Source: Deltaproteobacteria bacterium
Lineage (GTDB): Bacteria > Desulfobacterota > Binatia > UBA9968 > JAJDTQ01
Reading direction: 5' to 3'
DNA length: 51,901 nt
NCBI GenBank assembly: GCA_028818755.1
Contig: JAPPNF010000072.1
Coordinates: 2,645-54,545, forward strand
This document shows, piece after piece, positions 1 to 8,717 of this stretch; within the stretch, counting starts at the first letter, position 1, and each line of letters opens with the position of its first letter. The position numbers and the translations under genes are program-made. The notes below the pieces were generated by a model, which did not search any database, was not told the DNA's origin, and saw nothing but the letters and a program-made list of their open reading frames with translations.

Positions 1-112
1 CCCCCCCCCGGCCCCCCCCAATTGGCGCCGCCGGGGGGGTTTTTTTTTTTTTTTGGGGGTGTTGGGGGGGGGGGCCCCCCGCCCGCGCCGGGGCCCCCCC
101 CCCCCCCCACGG
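1..112. other. Low-complexity contig end (probable artefact)
   Basis: Long runs of C, T and G with almost no mixed sequence. Normal complexity starts around 113. A mirrored poly-G block closes the other end of the window, which points to sequencing or assembly artefact rather than biology. No gene should be called here. Confidence 0.85.
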
Positions 113-117
113 CAACT

Positions 118-168
118 AGTGTCGTGTCCGGCAAATTCCTGCGATAAGTTGAATGCGGGACACGACAC
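118..168. repeat. Short inverted-repeat element downstream of the first TctC gene
   Basis: GTGTCGTGTCC at 119-129 is matched by GGACACGACAC at 158-168, giving a perfect 11-bp stem around a 28-nt loop. It lies 9 bp beyond the stop codon of the minus-strand TctC gene and could act as a terminator hairpin. The arm AGTGTCGTGTCC (118-129) recurs exactly at 43946-43957, so it belongs to a dispersed family and may be a miniature remnant of a mobile element. Confidence 0.7.
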
Positions 169-177
169 CGGGTTGGT

Positions 178-1278
178 CTATTTCTTGCGCGCCAGCAGCG
201 CGGGGATGTACTCGTTCTTGAGCCAATCCCACCCGGGCGAGGGCTGGAGCAGGGTCTTGGTGATCTTGTCCGCGTCGGGACCCTTGATGTAGTCGAGCTT
301 GAGCCCGAAGATCTTCTCCCACTCCTTCACGTAGACCGGATCGGAGTACATCTTGTCGAAGGCGGCCCGGATGGCCGCCACGCGGTCCGCCGGCGTGCCC
401 GGAGGCACCATCAGGGTACGGTTCAAGGTCCGCAGGGTCGGACCGGTCAGCTTGTACGCTTCCCACGCCGGGCCCGAGGGCGCCTTGCCCTTCACCTGCC
501 TGTAGACCTCCTCGAAGGTCGGGATGTCGGTGCCGGGAGAGCGGATGACCTTGCCGTCGGGAGTCAGCACGCCACCCTGCCAGATGGCGACGGCGACCCC
601 CTCCTTGATGGAGGAATAGTACCGGCCGCCGCTACCGAGCACGTGATGCAGCCCGGTGCCGCCGACGTAGGAGACCTCGCCCGACAGGAACGCCAGGGCC
701 ATCTGGGCGGTGCCGGGATAGCCCACCGCGAAGGTGTAGCCCTTGATGCCCAGCAGGTCGAGCCCGATGGCATCGTTCAGGAAGGACGATCCGGTGATGG
801 AGCGCCCGGAAACCGCGATCTTCGTGGGATCGATCTTGGTCAGCTCGACCCCGGTCTTGACCTTGAGGAAATCCCGCACGATGGCGGCGGAGGCGCCGCT
901 GGTGGAGTAGATCGCCCGCATCTTCGTCAGGTCGAAGTTGGGCTTGGGCTCCTTCAGGACCGAACTGCTCAGGTGGGTCGTGCCCATGATGGACCACGTG
1001 AGGCCGTCCTTCTTGGCCTTGTGGTGGACGTAGGCGCCGTGAATCAGGCCGGACGCCCCGGGCATGTTGATCTTGACCACCTTCTTGGGCATGCCCGGAA
1101 GGTACTTGCCGATGCGGCGGGCGATGAGCCGGCCTTCGGTGTCATGACCGCCGCCGGGCGAATAGCCGGAAAGGATCTGGATTCTCTTGCCCTCGGTGAA
1201 GGCATGCGCCGAACCCAGGGCGAGAACCCCCAGCACCGCACCGCACACGAACAACAGAGACACTCTGCGTAGGATCAT
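178..1278 (-). CDS. Tripartite tricarboxylate transporter (TTT) substrate-binding protein, TctC-like, copy 1
   Basis: Periplasmic solute receptor of a TTT carboxylate uptake system, 366 aa, a little longer than the usual ~325. A signal peptide is visible (LLFVCGAVLGVLALGSAHA, cleaved near residue 26). The mature start carries a divergent version of the TctC glycine-rich binding loop, YSPGGGHDTEGR. It is the last gene of the minus-strand operon tctA-tctB-small secreted protein-tctC2-tctC1 and follows a second receptor after a 53-bp gap. The two share the PGGGHD and GKYLPG words, so they look like an old tandem duplication. The ligand cannot be read from the sequence. Family call is firm; substrate is unknown. 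Confidence 0.88.
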   Translation of the reverse strand: MILRRVSLLFVCGAVLGVLALGSAHAFTEGKRIQILSGYSPGGGHDTEGRLIARRIGKYLPGMPKKVVKINMPGASGLIHGAYVHHKAKKDGLTWSIMGTTHLSSSVLKEPKPNFDLTKMRAIYSTSGASAAIVRDFLKVKTGVELTKIDPTKIAVSGRSITGSSFLNDAIGLDLLGIKGYTFAVGYPGTAQMALAFLSGEVSYVGGTGLHHVLGSGGRYYSSIKEGVAVAIWQGGVLTPDGKVIRSPGTDIPTFEEVYRQVKGKAPSGPAWEAYKLTGPTLRTLNRTLMVPPGTPADRVAAIRAAFDKMYSDPVYVKEWEKIFGLKLDYIKGPDADKITKTLLQPSPGWDWLKNEYIPALLARKK

Positions 1279-1331
1279 GAGATTCCTCCCTTTCGAGAAT
1301 GGATGGGATACCCTCTCCGTTCAGCCGGACG

Positions 1332-2414
1332 TTACTTGGTGCCGACGAACTTGCGGAGATGGGTCTGCCACTCGGCCGGCGCCATGGTTTCGTCGCGGAT
1401 CCTGGTGGCAGCCTCCGGCGTCACGAGCACCGGGGCGAGCTTCTGGCCGAAGACCCTCTCCCAGTCCTTGATGAAGCCCGGGTCCTTGGCCATCTTTCCC
1501 ACCGCCTCGCGCAGCTCGCCGACCTTGGCCCCGGCTATGCCCGGAGGCAGCACCAGGGTACGGGTCAGATTCGAGATGCCGAGCCCGATGGCGCGCCATG
1601 CCTCCCAATCGGGCCCCGAAGGCTCTTTCTTGTGGACCGCCTTGTACACCTCGTAGAGCGTGGGGACGTCCCCCTTCACCGTGGCGGACCGCGCGATGGT
1701 CCCGTCGCTCTTGAGGATGCCGCTCTGGTACATGGGGAACACCAGGCCGCGCTTGTGCAGGTCCACGAAGGCGCCGCCGCCCACCAAGTGGGCGTCGCTG
1801 GCCACGAAGTAGCTCACCTCGCTCCGTTCCATGGCGGCCCTGATGGGCGACGTTCCCCCATAAGCGCAAACCGCCGTGTACTTCTCGATGCCCAGGAGCC
1901 GCAGGGCCAACTGCCCGCGCAGGCACGAGGACCCCTGCTTGGAGCGGCCGGCCACGACGATCTTCGAGCGGTCGACCTTGGTCAGCAGATCGTTGGCGTT
2001 CTTCGCTCCGAGAAAATCCCGGGTCAAATGAACCTGAATGCCGGCAACGGACCAGATGATCGGCATCTTCAAGAGGTCGTACTTGACCATCTCCGGCGGC
2101 GCCAGCACTGCCTGCATTCCATGGCTGCTGCCGAAGAGGCCGATGGTGTTCCCGTCCGGCTTGGCCCGATTGTAGACGTAGGACGACATGATCATGCCGC
2201 CGGCGCCCGGCATATTCTGGACCAGGACCTTCGGGTTTCCGGGCAGGTACTTGCCGAGGTACCGCCCCATGACGCGCGCCTCGATATCATGGCCTCCGCC
2301 GGGCGGATAGCCGATCAGAATGGTCACGTTCTTGGCCGCCGCCGTCGTCGTCAAAACAGCGAAGGCCAGAAGAAAGAACAGGGTGCACCAACTCGCCATT
2401 CTCGATGTCTTCAT
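1332..2414 (-). CDS. TTT substrate-binding protein, TctC-like, copy 2
   Basis: Second periplasmic TctC-type receptor, 360 aa, with an N-terminal signal peptide (hydrophobic LFFLLAFAVLTTTAAA) and the binding-loop signature YPPGGGHDIEAR just after it. Its C-terminal half (PSGPDWEAW..., TRTLVLPPG, VFGQKL) parallels copy 1 closely, so the pair arose by duplication. Both retain full length and an intact signal peptide, so neither looks like a pseudogene. TTT systems normally need one receptor; two beside one TctAB pair suggests two ligands sharing a membrane channel. A small secreted protein gene lies 205 bp upstream, with hairpins in between. Confidence 0.88.
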   Translation of the reverse strand: MKTSRMASWCTLFFLLAFAVLTTTAAAKNVTILIGYPPGGGHDIEARVMGRYLGKYLPGNPKVLVQNMPGAGGMIMSSYVYNRAKPDGNTIGLFGSSHGMQAVLAPPEMVKYDLLKMPIIWSVAGIQVHLTRDFLGAKNANDLLTKVDRSKIVVAGRSKQGSSCLRGQLALRLLGIEKYTAVCAYGGTSPIRAAMERSEVSYFVASDAHLVGGGAFVDLHKRGLVFPMYQSGILKSDGTIARSATVKGDVPTLYEVYKAVHKKEPSGPDWEAWRAIGLGISNLTRTLVLPPGIAGAKVGELREAVGKMAKDPGFIKDWERVFGQKLAPVLVTPEAATRIRDETMAPAEWQTHLRKFVGTK

Positions 2415-2493
2415 GATCCGTTTACCCCCTCAACAGCAGCACAAAACGCCGCTGGAACCATCATTCCGAGCACATGAGGCCCTGAAACGCAAA

Positions 2494-2606
2494 CGGGCCG
2501 AGGACTCCGTACACCGAGATCCTCAGCCCGTCTGTTCTTGACGGCCGCTCCTTGCGGAACCGACCTGCGTCAGGAGCATAGCTGGGGCAAACCCAGCGAC
2601 GCTCCT
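2494..2606 (-). terminator. Two hairpins between the small secreted gene and tctC copy 2
   Basis: CGGGCCGAGGA (2494-2504) pairs with TCCTCAGCCCG (2520-2530) with one mismatch across a 15-nt loop. A second structure nests CTGGG/CCCAG (2582-2596) inside GGAGC/GCTCC (2573-2577 and 2601-2605). Neither has a strong T-tract on the minus strand, so they may be partial terminators or mRNA processing hairpins that set the receptor-to-channel expression ratio. This is inference from structure only. Confidence 0.45.
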
Positions 2607-2619
2607 TCCGCACGAAACC

Positions 2620-3018
2620 CTATTTCTTTTTCGGAGCGGGTATGGTCAGCTTGGCCTTTGCCAGCGTGTTGCCATCCCCGTCCACCAGCATGACCTCATG
2701 GTCGCCGGGCTTCAGCAGACGCTTGATGGTCCGTCCCCGGATCCCCCACGTCGTGGACACCATGCCCTTGTCGTCCGCCTTCTCGACGGAAGGCTTCGCG
2801 AGGAAGCTCACGTCCGACAGCACGCCGCCCATCATGGTCCGGATACCGACCTCTTGGCCCGCCTTCAGGCCCGAAGCGGAGATCTTGACCTGCAGCCGAC
2901 CCTTCTTCACGTCGCCCACGTCCACCATGAGCTTCGCGCCCATAGCCATGGCGATCGACGACATCAGGAACAACGCTCCCAGGGCCGCTGCCAATCCGAC
3001 TAGACTCTTCCTTGCCAT
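2620..3018 (-). CDS. Small secreted protein of unknown function in the TTT operon
   Basis: 132 aa. The ATG at 3018 is preceded by a strong GGGAGG ribosome site 7 nt upstream. A clear signal peptide (SLVGLAAALGALFLMSSIAMA) is followed by a short mature domain of about 108 residues with alternating hydrophobic strands (LQVKISASGLKAGQEVGI, HEVMLVDGDGNTLAKAKLTI) and a basic PKKK tail, suggesting a beta-sandwich or Ig-like periplasmic protein. I do not recognise a named family. It sits between tctB and the two receptor genes in the same direction, so it may assist the transporter, but that role is inferred only from position. Confidence 0.7.
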   Translation of the reverse strand: MARKSLVGLAAALGALFLMSSIAMAMGAKLMVDVGDVKKGRLQVKISASGLKAGQEVGIRTMMGGVLSDVSFLAKPSVEKADDKGMVSTTWGIRGRTIKRLLKPGDHEVMLVDGDGNTLAKAKLTIPAPKKK

Positions 3019-3125
3019 ACGTACCTCCCTTTGGTTATTTGTTCCGCCGATCCAGACGGCTCCCTTTATACGTAAGCCTTGCGGCAAATGTCAAGAGCCC
3101 CCTCAACCGAAATTTTACCCCGCCA

Positions 3126-3662
3126 TCAGATGGGAACGAGACTCGACAAGTACCTCTCAACCAGCCCCAGAATGAACTCTTGCGGCCCGTTAATCAAGCC
3201 CGGCGGCCACGGGATGTGCAGCACCATCTCGAAGACGCCGATCATGAACACCATCATCACCACCATGTAGGTCACGGCCACCTTCCACGTCTCGCCCGCC
3301 TGAATGCCCAGGTAGAGGAGCAGGAAGATCGGCACGCTCAGGATGAAGCCGATGACCCAGATGGACAGGTAGAGGCCGAGGATCCAGGCGAAGATGTTGA
3401 TGGCGCGCTGGATCACCACCGCCACCGGAACGCTGCGGTCCACCGGCAGGTCCATCATGCCGGCGACGTCCTCGTCCGCGTCCTTGCTACGGAACATGTC
3501 GAGTCCCAGTTGCAGGAAGCACAGCACCATGGTGGGAATGCCGATGGTCCACGGGAACAGGCGCGCCTGGTATTGCCACTGCTTGGCGGTAGCCACCAGG
3601 CCGATCATCAGCAGCAGGACGAAGACGGTGAACAGCGCACCGGGATTGGCCCTAAGCTTCAT
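3126..3662 (-). CDS. tctB: TTT small membrane subunit TctB
   Basis: 178 aa with four hydrophobic segments (near residues 9-27, 38-55, 88-120 and 128-150), the topology expected of the small TctB subunit that partners TctA in secondary, receptor-dependent carboxylate uptake. The start overlaps the end of tctA by 11 nt, so the two are translationally coupled. TctB sequences diverge widely, so identification rests on size, topology and position immediately after tctA. Nothing unusual is seen apart from a charged loop (RSKDADEDVAG) between the second and third segments. Confidence 0.85.
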   Translation of the reverse strand: MKLRANPGALFTVFVLLLMIGLVATAKQWQYQARLFPWTIGIPTMVLCFLQLGLDMFRSKDADEDVAGMMDLPVDRSVPVAVVIQRAINIFAWILGLYLSIWVIGFILSVPIFLLLYLGIQAGETWKVAVTYMVVMMVFMIGVFEMVLHIPWPPGLINGPQEFILGLVERYLSSLVPI

Positions 3663-5184
3663 CGGCTCCTCCGCTCTGTTCGTGCCCGATCTGCGCCTCG
3701 CGCGATTTCTGCAACTCCTGCTGCTTGCGGGCGTTGCGGATACCGTAGTAGAGGCTGACGGCGATGAGCACCATCACGATCATCACGATGGGCCGCAGCA
3801 TCCACGTGGCGCCGTAGCGGCTGATGGAGATGAAGAGGTAGTTCTCGATGATGCCGCTCAGCACAAGCCCCAGGATCAGCGGCGGCCGCGGCCAGCTGAA
3901 CCTCTTCATGAACCAGCCCAGCAGGGAGAAGAACAGCAGCGACCACAGGTCCCCCCAGTGCCGGGTGGCCTGAAACGACGCCAGGACCACGATCACCACC
4001 ACCAGCGGCGTCAGCAGGTTGATGCGCACCATGGCGATCTTGGCCAGGGTGTTGGTCAGCAGCATGCAGGCCACGGTGCCGAAGATGTTGGCGATGGCCA
4101 GACTCCAGATCATCGTGTAGGTGACCGCCAGGTCCTTGGTGAGCATGGCCGAGCCCGGGGTCAGCCCCTGGATGGTCATGGCCCCCAGCAGCAACGCCAT
4201 GGAGGCGCTGCCCGGCACACCGAAGGCGATGGTGGGGATGAGGGCGCCGCCCTCCTTGGCGTTGTTGGCCGCTTCCGGCGCCAGCACGCCGCGCACGTCG
4301 CCGGTGCCGAAGGTCTCGTTGGCGCCCTTCTCCGTCTGGATGGCATGGCCGTAGGCGAACCAGTCCACCACCGAGGCGCCGAGCCCGGGGATGGCGCCCA
4401 CGAAGACGCCGACCACGCCGCACCGCAGCACCAGGAACCAGTTGCGGAAGGTGTCGCGGATGCCGATCAACACTCCCTGCAGGCGCTCCTTGGGCACGTC
4501 CGCGATACGCGTGCCCCGGATGGTCAGGTCGACGATTTCGGGGATGGCGAAGATGCCCAGCGCCACCGGGACCAGCGGCACGCCGTCCCAGAGGTACAGT
4601 TGCCCGAAGACCCAGCGGAGCACGCCCGTCTGGGGATCCATGCCCACCATGCCCACGCACAGGCCGATGGCGCCGGCGATGAGCCCCTTCACCGGCGCAG
4701 TGCCGCTCAGCACGGCGACCATGGAGATGCCCAGCAGCCCCAGCATGAAGAACTCCGGCGAGCCGAACGCCAACACGATGGGACGGAGCACCGGGATGGA
4801 AAGTGCGAGAATCAACGAGCCGAACAGGCCGCCCAGCAACGAGGCCATGTAGGCGCCGCCGAAGGCGCGCCCGGCCTCCCCCTTCTTGGCCATGGGGTGG
4901 CCGTCCAGGATGGTGGCCTGGGATGCCGAGGTGCCGGGGACGCCGAAGAGAACCGAGGGGATGGTGTCGGAGGTGCTCGTCACCGAGATTAGGCCGATCA
5001 TGATGGCGAACGCCTCGAAGGAGTCCATGTCGAAGGTGAAGGGGAGCAGGATAGCGAGCCCAACGAGGCCTCCCAGCCCGGGTATCGCGCCCAGGGCCAG
5101 ACCCATGAGCACGCCGATGAACAGGTACATCAGCCGGGTCGGAACCAGGAGGTTATCGATCGCCATGGTGGCGGCTTCCAGCAT
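3652..5184 (-). CDS. tctA: TTT large membrane subunit TctA
   Basis: 510 aa, about eleven to twelve membrane segments, the usual TctA length. It carries the two internally repeated signature loops of the family, GAIPGLGG (about residue 33) and GAIPGLGAS (about 263), plus GVPGTSAS and GVPGSASM, which together mark the duplicated transport core. TctA forms the channel through which the TctC-bound carboxylate is taken up. It is the first gene of the operon. The ATG at 5184 has GGGAG 6 nt upstream and a good sigma-70 promoter at 5220-5248. The cytoplasmic tail is charged and Gln/Glu-rich. Confidence 0.95.
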   Translation of the reverse strand: MLEAATMAIDNLLVPTRLMYLFIGVLMGLALGAIPGLGGLVGLAILLPFTFDMDSFEAFAIMIGLISVTSTSDTIPSVLFGVPGTSASQATILDGHPMAKKGEAGRAFGGAYMASLLGGLFGSLILALSIPVLRPIVLAFGSPEFFMLGLLGISMVAVLSGTAPVKGLIAGAIGLCVGMVGMDPQTGVLRWVFGQLYLWDGVPLVPVALGIFAIPEIVDLTIRGTRIADVPKERLQGVLIGIRDTFRNWFLVLRCGVVGVFVGAIPGLGASVVDWFAYGHAIQTEKGANETFGTGDVRGVLAPEAANNAKEGGALIPTIAFGVPGSASMALLLGAMTIQGLTPGSAMLTKDLAVTYTMIWSLAIANIFGTVACMLLTNTLAKIAMVRINLLTPLVVVIVVLASFQATRHWGDLWSLLFFSLLGWFMKRFSWPRPPLILGLVLSGIIENYLFISISRYGATWMLRPIVMIVMVLIAVSLYYGIRNARKQQELQKSREAQIGHEQSGGADEA

Positions 5185-5219
5185 ACGGACTCCCTTCTGC
5201 CCCTTCGAAAATCCACAGG

Positions 5220-5248
5220 GATATATCGAGGTCTGGAAGGACTGTCAA
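5220..5248 (-). promoter_or_regulatory. Sigma-70-like promoter for the tct operon
   Basis: Read on the minus strand: TTGACA (5243-5248), a 17-bp spacer, then TATATC (5220-5225), 36 bp before the tctA start. A consensus -35 box with ideal spacing makes this the probable operon promoter. Confidence 0.65.
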
Positions 5249-5419
5249 GCGAAGGCCGGGTGAGGGCCTGGGGTGCTCCCGCGAAACCGGTCCCCGTTGC
5301 GGGATGCGGGGAAAAGAACTAGTAGGACTGGTATCGTATTGTCTTGAACCCGGGTGCGAACGCCCGTGTAGCAGGGTTCGCGACCACGAACCTCCGACCT
5401 CCCGGAAAGGACCATCACC

Positions 5420-6328
5420 ATGGGAAACCTGGGCATCTGCTTCGTCAATCCGGCCCCGCATATCGATCCGGGCTACGTCACCGCCATGGCGCGAAAATGC
5501 GACCAGGCCGGCCTGCATTCGTTGTGGACCATCGATCGCATCGCCTATGACAATCTGGAAGCGTTGACGGTGCTGGCGGCGGCGGCTGCCGTCACCGAAC
5601 GCGTCCGGCTGGGGACGTCGGTGCTGCTGTCGGCGCTGCGCCACCCCGCGCTCCTGGCCAAGACCGTGGCCACCCTCGACTTCCTGTCCAACGGCAGAGT
5701 GACCCTGGGCATCGGCTTCGGCAGCCGGGAGAGCGACTTCACATCGGTGGAGGTTCCCTGGGAGCACCGGGGGAGCCGAGCCCAAGAGTCCCTCGCGCTC
5801 ATGAAGCGGCTCTGGACCGAGGAGGAAGTGGAGCACCACGGCCGCTTCTTCGACCTCCACAGCACCCGCTTCGGCCCCGACACCGTCCAGTCACCCCATC
5901 CTCCCATCTGGATGGGCGGCGGCGCCGAACCCGTCCTGAAGCGCGTCGGGCGGTTCGCCGACGGCTACATCTGCGGCAGCAACGCGGTGCACAACTTCGA
6001 TGCGGTGTGGGACAAGATCAGCGCCCATGCGCGCGCCGCCGGGAGGAATCCGGACGACATCGAGAAGGCGGGGCTCACGTTCATCGCCATCGACGACGAC
6101 AAGAGCAAGGCGGTGGAGGCGTGCGAGAACTATCTCATCCGCTACTACGGCAAGGTGCGGATGGACGTGGAGAAGTACATGCTGGTGGGGAGCGCCGACG
6201 CCTGCGCCGACGGCATCAACCGGATCTTCGGCGGCGGCCTCCAGACCCTGATCATCGGCCTGGCCATCTCCGACCTCGCGCAACTGGATGCGTTCGTGGA
6301 GAAGGTGCTGCCGCAGGTGCAGAGCTAA
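5420..6328 (+). CDS. LLM-class flavin-dependent oxidoreductase (bacterial luciferase-like)
   Basis: 302 aa, the full length of this TIM-barrel family, which uses reduced FMN or F420 to oxidise or reduce small organic molecules. Recognisable family segments are the early DRIAYDN, VRLGTSVLLSALRHPALLAKTVATLD (read in two parts), the SNGRVTLGIGFGSRESDF loop, and HPPIWMGGG. The gene is alone, diverging from the tct operon and converging on leuD. Start at 5420 is supported by GGAAAGGA about 9 nt upstream. Substrate and cofactor cannot be decided from the sequence; the subgroup looks like those often annotated as F420-dependent N5,N10-methylene-H4MPT reductase-like. Confidence 0.85.
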   Translation: MGNLGICFVNPAPHIDPGYVTAMARKCDQAGLHSLWTIDRIAYDNLEALTVLAAAAAVTERVRLGTSVLLSALRHPALLAKTVATLDFLSNGRVTLGIGFGSRESDFTSVEVPWEHRGSRAQESLALMKRLWTEEEVEHHGRFFDLHSTRFGPDTVQSPHPPIWMGGGAEPVLKRVGRFADGYICGSNAVHNFDAVWDKISAHARAAGRNPDDIEKAGLTFIAIDDDKSKAVEACENYLIRYYGKVRMDVEKYMLVGSADACADGINRIFGGGLQTLIIGLAISDLAQLDAFVEKVLPQVQS

Positions 6329-6330
6329 CC

Positions 6331-6463
6331 CCCCTCTCCCTCCGGGAGAGGGTCGGGGTGAGGGTGCTCGGCGCCGGCAGCCCGTCGGCGACACAGGGAC
6401 AGCCTCGCCGGACGCCCTCACCCGGCCTTCGGCCACCCTCTCCCGGAGGGAGAGGGTTTTGAC
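6331..6463. repeat. REP/BIME-like palindromic repeat pair (CCCTCTCCC family)
   Basis: Two opposed units: 6331-6369 (CCCTCTCCCTCCGGGAGAGG then GGTGAGGG) and 6413-6459 (CCCTCACCC... CCCTCTCCCGGAGGGAGAGG). Each forms a GC-rich hairpin, and the second is followed by a short T-run (GGGTTTT). They lie between convergent genes and could terminate transcription in both directions. The same units recur at 15102, 16259 and 42824. Confidence 0.8.
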
Positions 6464-6474
6464 TACGGCTTCCG

Positions 6475-7095
6475 CTACAGCGGCGCGGGATCCTCGAAGT
6501 TCTTGGTGTAGGGCAGCTTCCCGGCGGTCTTGCCCACCTCGTCCATGTTGCCGAGCAAGAGCGCGGTGGAGTCCCACGAGCCTGTGGTCAGGGCGTTGCG
6601 GTGGCCGTCGCTGATGTCGAGGTCCATGTCGCTGCCGTCGGGCAGGCGCACCTTCTTGGCGTCGAGATCCACCGTGAACTCCGCCTGGGGGTCGGACTCC
6701 ACCAGCGTCATGAGCTTCCCGATATCCTCGGAGGAAACCATTACGGCCGGCATGCCCAGGAGCACGCTGCTGCCGGCGAAGATGGGGCCGAAGGACTCGC
6801 CGATGATGGCCCGGATTCCCCAGCGGTAGAGGGCCTGGGGGGCGTGCTCCCGTGACGAGCCGCAGCCGAAGTTGCGGTTCACCACCAGCACCTCGGCGCC
6901 CTGGAAACGGGCCTCGTTGAAGGGGTGGTCCACCGGGTTGCCGTCCGAATCGTAGCGTTCGTCGAAGAACGGGTACTCGCCCATGCGGCTGAAGGTGATC
7001 TCCTTGAGGTAGCGGGCGGGAACGATCCGATCGGTGTCGATATCGTGCCCCCACACCACCAGCGCCCTGCCGCTTACCTGCTTGATGTCGCTCAT
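6475..7095 (-). CDS. leuD: 3-isopropylmalate dehydratase small subunit
   Basis: 206 aa, normal for LeuD. With LeuC it isomerises 2-isopropylmalate to 3-isopropylmalate in leucine synthesis. Shows the early DIDTDRIVPARYLK motif and the strongly conserved NFGCGSSREHAPQAL block (about residues 75-89) of aconitase swivel domains. It lies downstream of leuC on the same strand but is separated from it by an unusual 172-bp gap filled by a 159-bp repeat element, where leuC and leuD normally nearly touch. Its expression may therefore depend on read-through across that element. Confidence 0.96.
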   Translation of the reverse strand: MSDIKQVSGRALVVWGHDIDTDRIVPARYLKEITFSRMGEYPFFDERYDSDGNPVDHPFNEARFQGAEVLVVNRNFGCGSSREHAPQALYRWGIRAIIGESFGPIFAGSSVLLGMPAVMVSSEDIGKLMTLVESDPQAEFTVDLDAKKVRLPDGSDMDLDISDGHRNALTTGSWDSTALLLGNMDEVGKTAGKLPYTKNFEDPAPL

Positions 7096-7109
7096 GGAAC
7101 CCTCGCTGA

Positions 7110-7268
7110 GTGTTGCGTTTCACAAATACGTCGACGAATCTGCTGGTCCTTCTCGCCGTCGGCCGCGTTGCTCCTCCTCGCGTGGTACCCGCCACTGCTC
7201 GTCGTCGCGCCTTGCCGACGACAAGAAGTCCTGCGCATCTTCGTCAACGTATTTGTGAAACGCAACAC
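7110..7268. mobile_element. MITE-like element with 29-bp terminal inverted repeats
   Basis: The left end starts GTGTTGCGTTTCACAAATAC at 7110 and runs to 7138. The right end (7240-7268) is its reverse complement with one mismatch in 29 positions. Internal length is about 100 bp, with no convincing ORF, so it is a non-autonomous miniature element. The right end abuts TA at 7269-7270, and its last base forms part of the leuC stop codon. No clear target-site duplication is visible on the left (GA). Confidence 0.85.
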
Positions 7269-8665
7269 TAGTTGTAATCCCGCACGTCCACGACCTTGCC
7301 GTTGAGGGCGGCCGCGGCCACCATGGCGGGGCTCATTAGCAGGGTCCGCCCTTCCGGGCTCCCCTGGCGGCCGATGAAATTGCGGTTCGACGACGACGCG
7401 CATACCTCCCGGCCCTGCAGCTTGTCGGGGTTCATGGCCAGACACATGGAGCACCCGGCCTCCCGCCACTGAAAGCCGGCCTCGGTGAACACCCGGTCGA
7501 GCCCCGCCGCCTCCGCCTGTTTCTTCACCTCCACGGAGCCGGGCACCACCAGGGCGCGCACGCCGGAGGATACCTGCCTGCCCTTGGCGACCCGCGCCGC
7601 GGCCACCAGATCCGAGAACCGCGAGTTGGTGCAGGAACCGATGAAAGCCACGTCGATGGGCGTGCCGAGGATCGGCGCCCCCGGCGTCCAGCCCATGTGC
7701 TGGTAGGCTTTCTCCACGGTCTTGGGGTCTTTCAGGTCTTCGGGGCGGGGCATGTTCTCCAGCACGCCCACCGCCTGCCCGGGATTGATGCCCCAGGTGA
7801 CCGTCGGTTCGATGGCCGAGCCGTCGATGTCCACCACGTCGTCGTAGCGGGCGTCCGGGTCCGACGCCATGGAGCGCCAGTACGCCACCGCGCGGTCGAA
7901 GGCTTCGCCCTTGGGCGCTAACGGCCGTCCCAGCAGGTACTCGTAGGTGGTGTCGTCGGGGTTGACGTAGCCCACCAGCGCGCCGCCCTCGATGCTCATG
8001 TTGCAGACGGTCATGCGCTCGTCCATGTTCATGGCGTCCAACACGGCGCCGCCGTATTCGTAGGCGAACCCCTTGCCGCCGCCGACCCCGAGAGTCCGGA
8101 TGATGGTCAGGATCACGTCCTTGGCGTGCACCCCGAGGGGGAGGCTGCCGTTGACGTTGATGCGCCGGACGTCGAGCCGGTCCATGGACAGGGTCTGGGT
8201 GGCCAGCACGTCGCGGACCTGGCTGGTGCCGATGCCGAACGCCAGGGTCCCGAAGGCGCCGTGGGTGCTCGTGTGACTGTCGCCGCAGGCCAGGGTCATC
8301 CCCGGCTGGGTCAGACCGAGCTGCGGGCCGATGACGTGGACGATGCCCTGCCGGTCGCTTCCCAATCCGTAGAACTCGATGTTGAAGTCGCGGACGTTCC
8401 TTTCCAACGCCGCCATCATCGCCTCGGCCTGCTCGTCGGCGAAGGGCCGGACCTGGGTGTCCGTGGGTATGATGTGATCGGCGGTGGCGAAGGTCCGCTC
8501 GGGATAAGCGATGGAGAGGCCGCGTTCCCGCATCATGTCGAACGCCTGCGGGGTGGTGACCTCGTGGACCAGATGCAATCCGATGAAGAGCTGCGTCTGG
8601 CCGGTGGACAGCGTCGTTACCGCGTGGCTGTCCCAGACCTTGTCATAGAGTGTACGTTCGGACAT
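7268..8665 (-). CDS. leuC: 3-isopropylmalate dehydratase large subunit
   Basis: 465 aa, typical of bacterial LeuC, the Fe-S isomerase that pairs with LeuD. Conserved blocks include [32 protein letters not shown] and [12 protein letters not shown], which provide the three cysteines ligating the [4Fe-4S] cluster. The ATG at 8665 follows GAGGAG, with its own promoter at 8689-8717, so leuCD is a separate transcript from the leuA-leuB-asd-truA group. The TAG stop is completed by the end of the adjacent MITE-like element; the C-terminus (VVDVRDYN) still looks natural, so the enzyme is probably intact. Confidence 0.96.
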   Translation of the reverse strand: MSERTLYDKVWDSHAVTTLSTGQTQLFIGLHLVHEVTTPQAFDMMRERGLSIAYPERTFATADHIIPTDTQVRPFADEQAEAMMAALERNVRDFNIEFYGLGSDRQGIVHVIGPQLGLTQPGMTLACGDSHTSTHGAFGTLAFGIGTSQVRDVLATQTLSMDRLDVRRINVNGSLPLGVHAKDVILTIIRTLGVGGGKGFAYEYGGAVLDAMNMDERMTVCNMSIEGGALVGYVNPDDTTYEYLLGRPLAPKGEAFDRAVAYWRSMASDPDARYDDVVDIDGSAIEPTVTWGINPGQAVGVLENMPRPEDLKDPKTVEKAYQHMGWTPGAPILGTPIDVAFIGSCTNSRFSDLVAAARVAKGRQVSSGVRALVVPGSVEVKKQAEAAGLDRVFTEAGFQWREAGCSMCLAMNPDKLQGREVCASSSNRNFIGRQGSPEGRTLLMSPAMVAAAALNGKVVDVRDYN

Positions 8666-8688
8666 GGGTCGGTTTCTCCTCGGCGGGA

Positions 8689-8717
8689 ATGATAGCCAGC
8701 GACCTCGGGTAATTCAA
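8689..8717 (-). promoter_or_regulatory. Sigma-70-like promoter for leuCD
   Basis: Minus strand: TTGAAT (8712-8717), a 17-bp spacer, TATCAT (8689-8694), 24 bp before the leuC start codon. Good -10 match and ideal spacing. Confidence 0.6.

Noticed and set aside
53..292. 79-codon open frame spanning the start of the window
   Set aside because: It consists of translated homopolymer and the antisense of the TctC C-terminus.
5330..5400. tRNA-like wording (TTGAACCCGGG, AGGGTTCG, CTCCGACCTCC) upstream of the LLM oxidoreductase
   Set aside because: No acceptor, D-arm or anticodon stem can be assembled on either strand. It is probably chance or a small hairpin (CGGG...CCCG).
7100..7195. Coding potential inside the 159-bp element between leuD and leuC
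   Set aside because: Only short frames that run into leuD or leuC in other phases, with no transposase motif.
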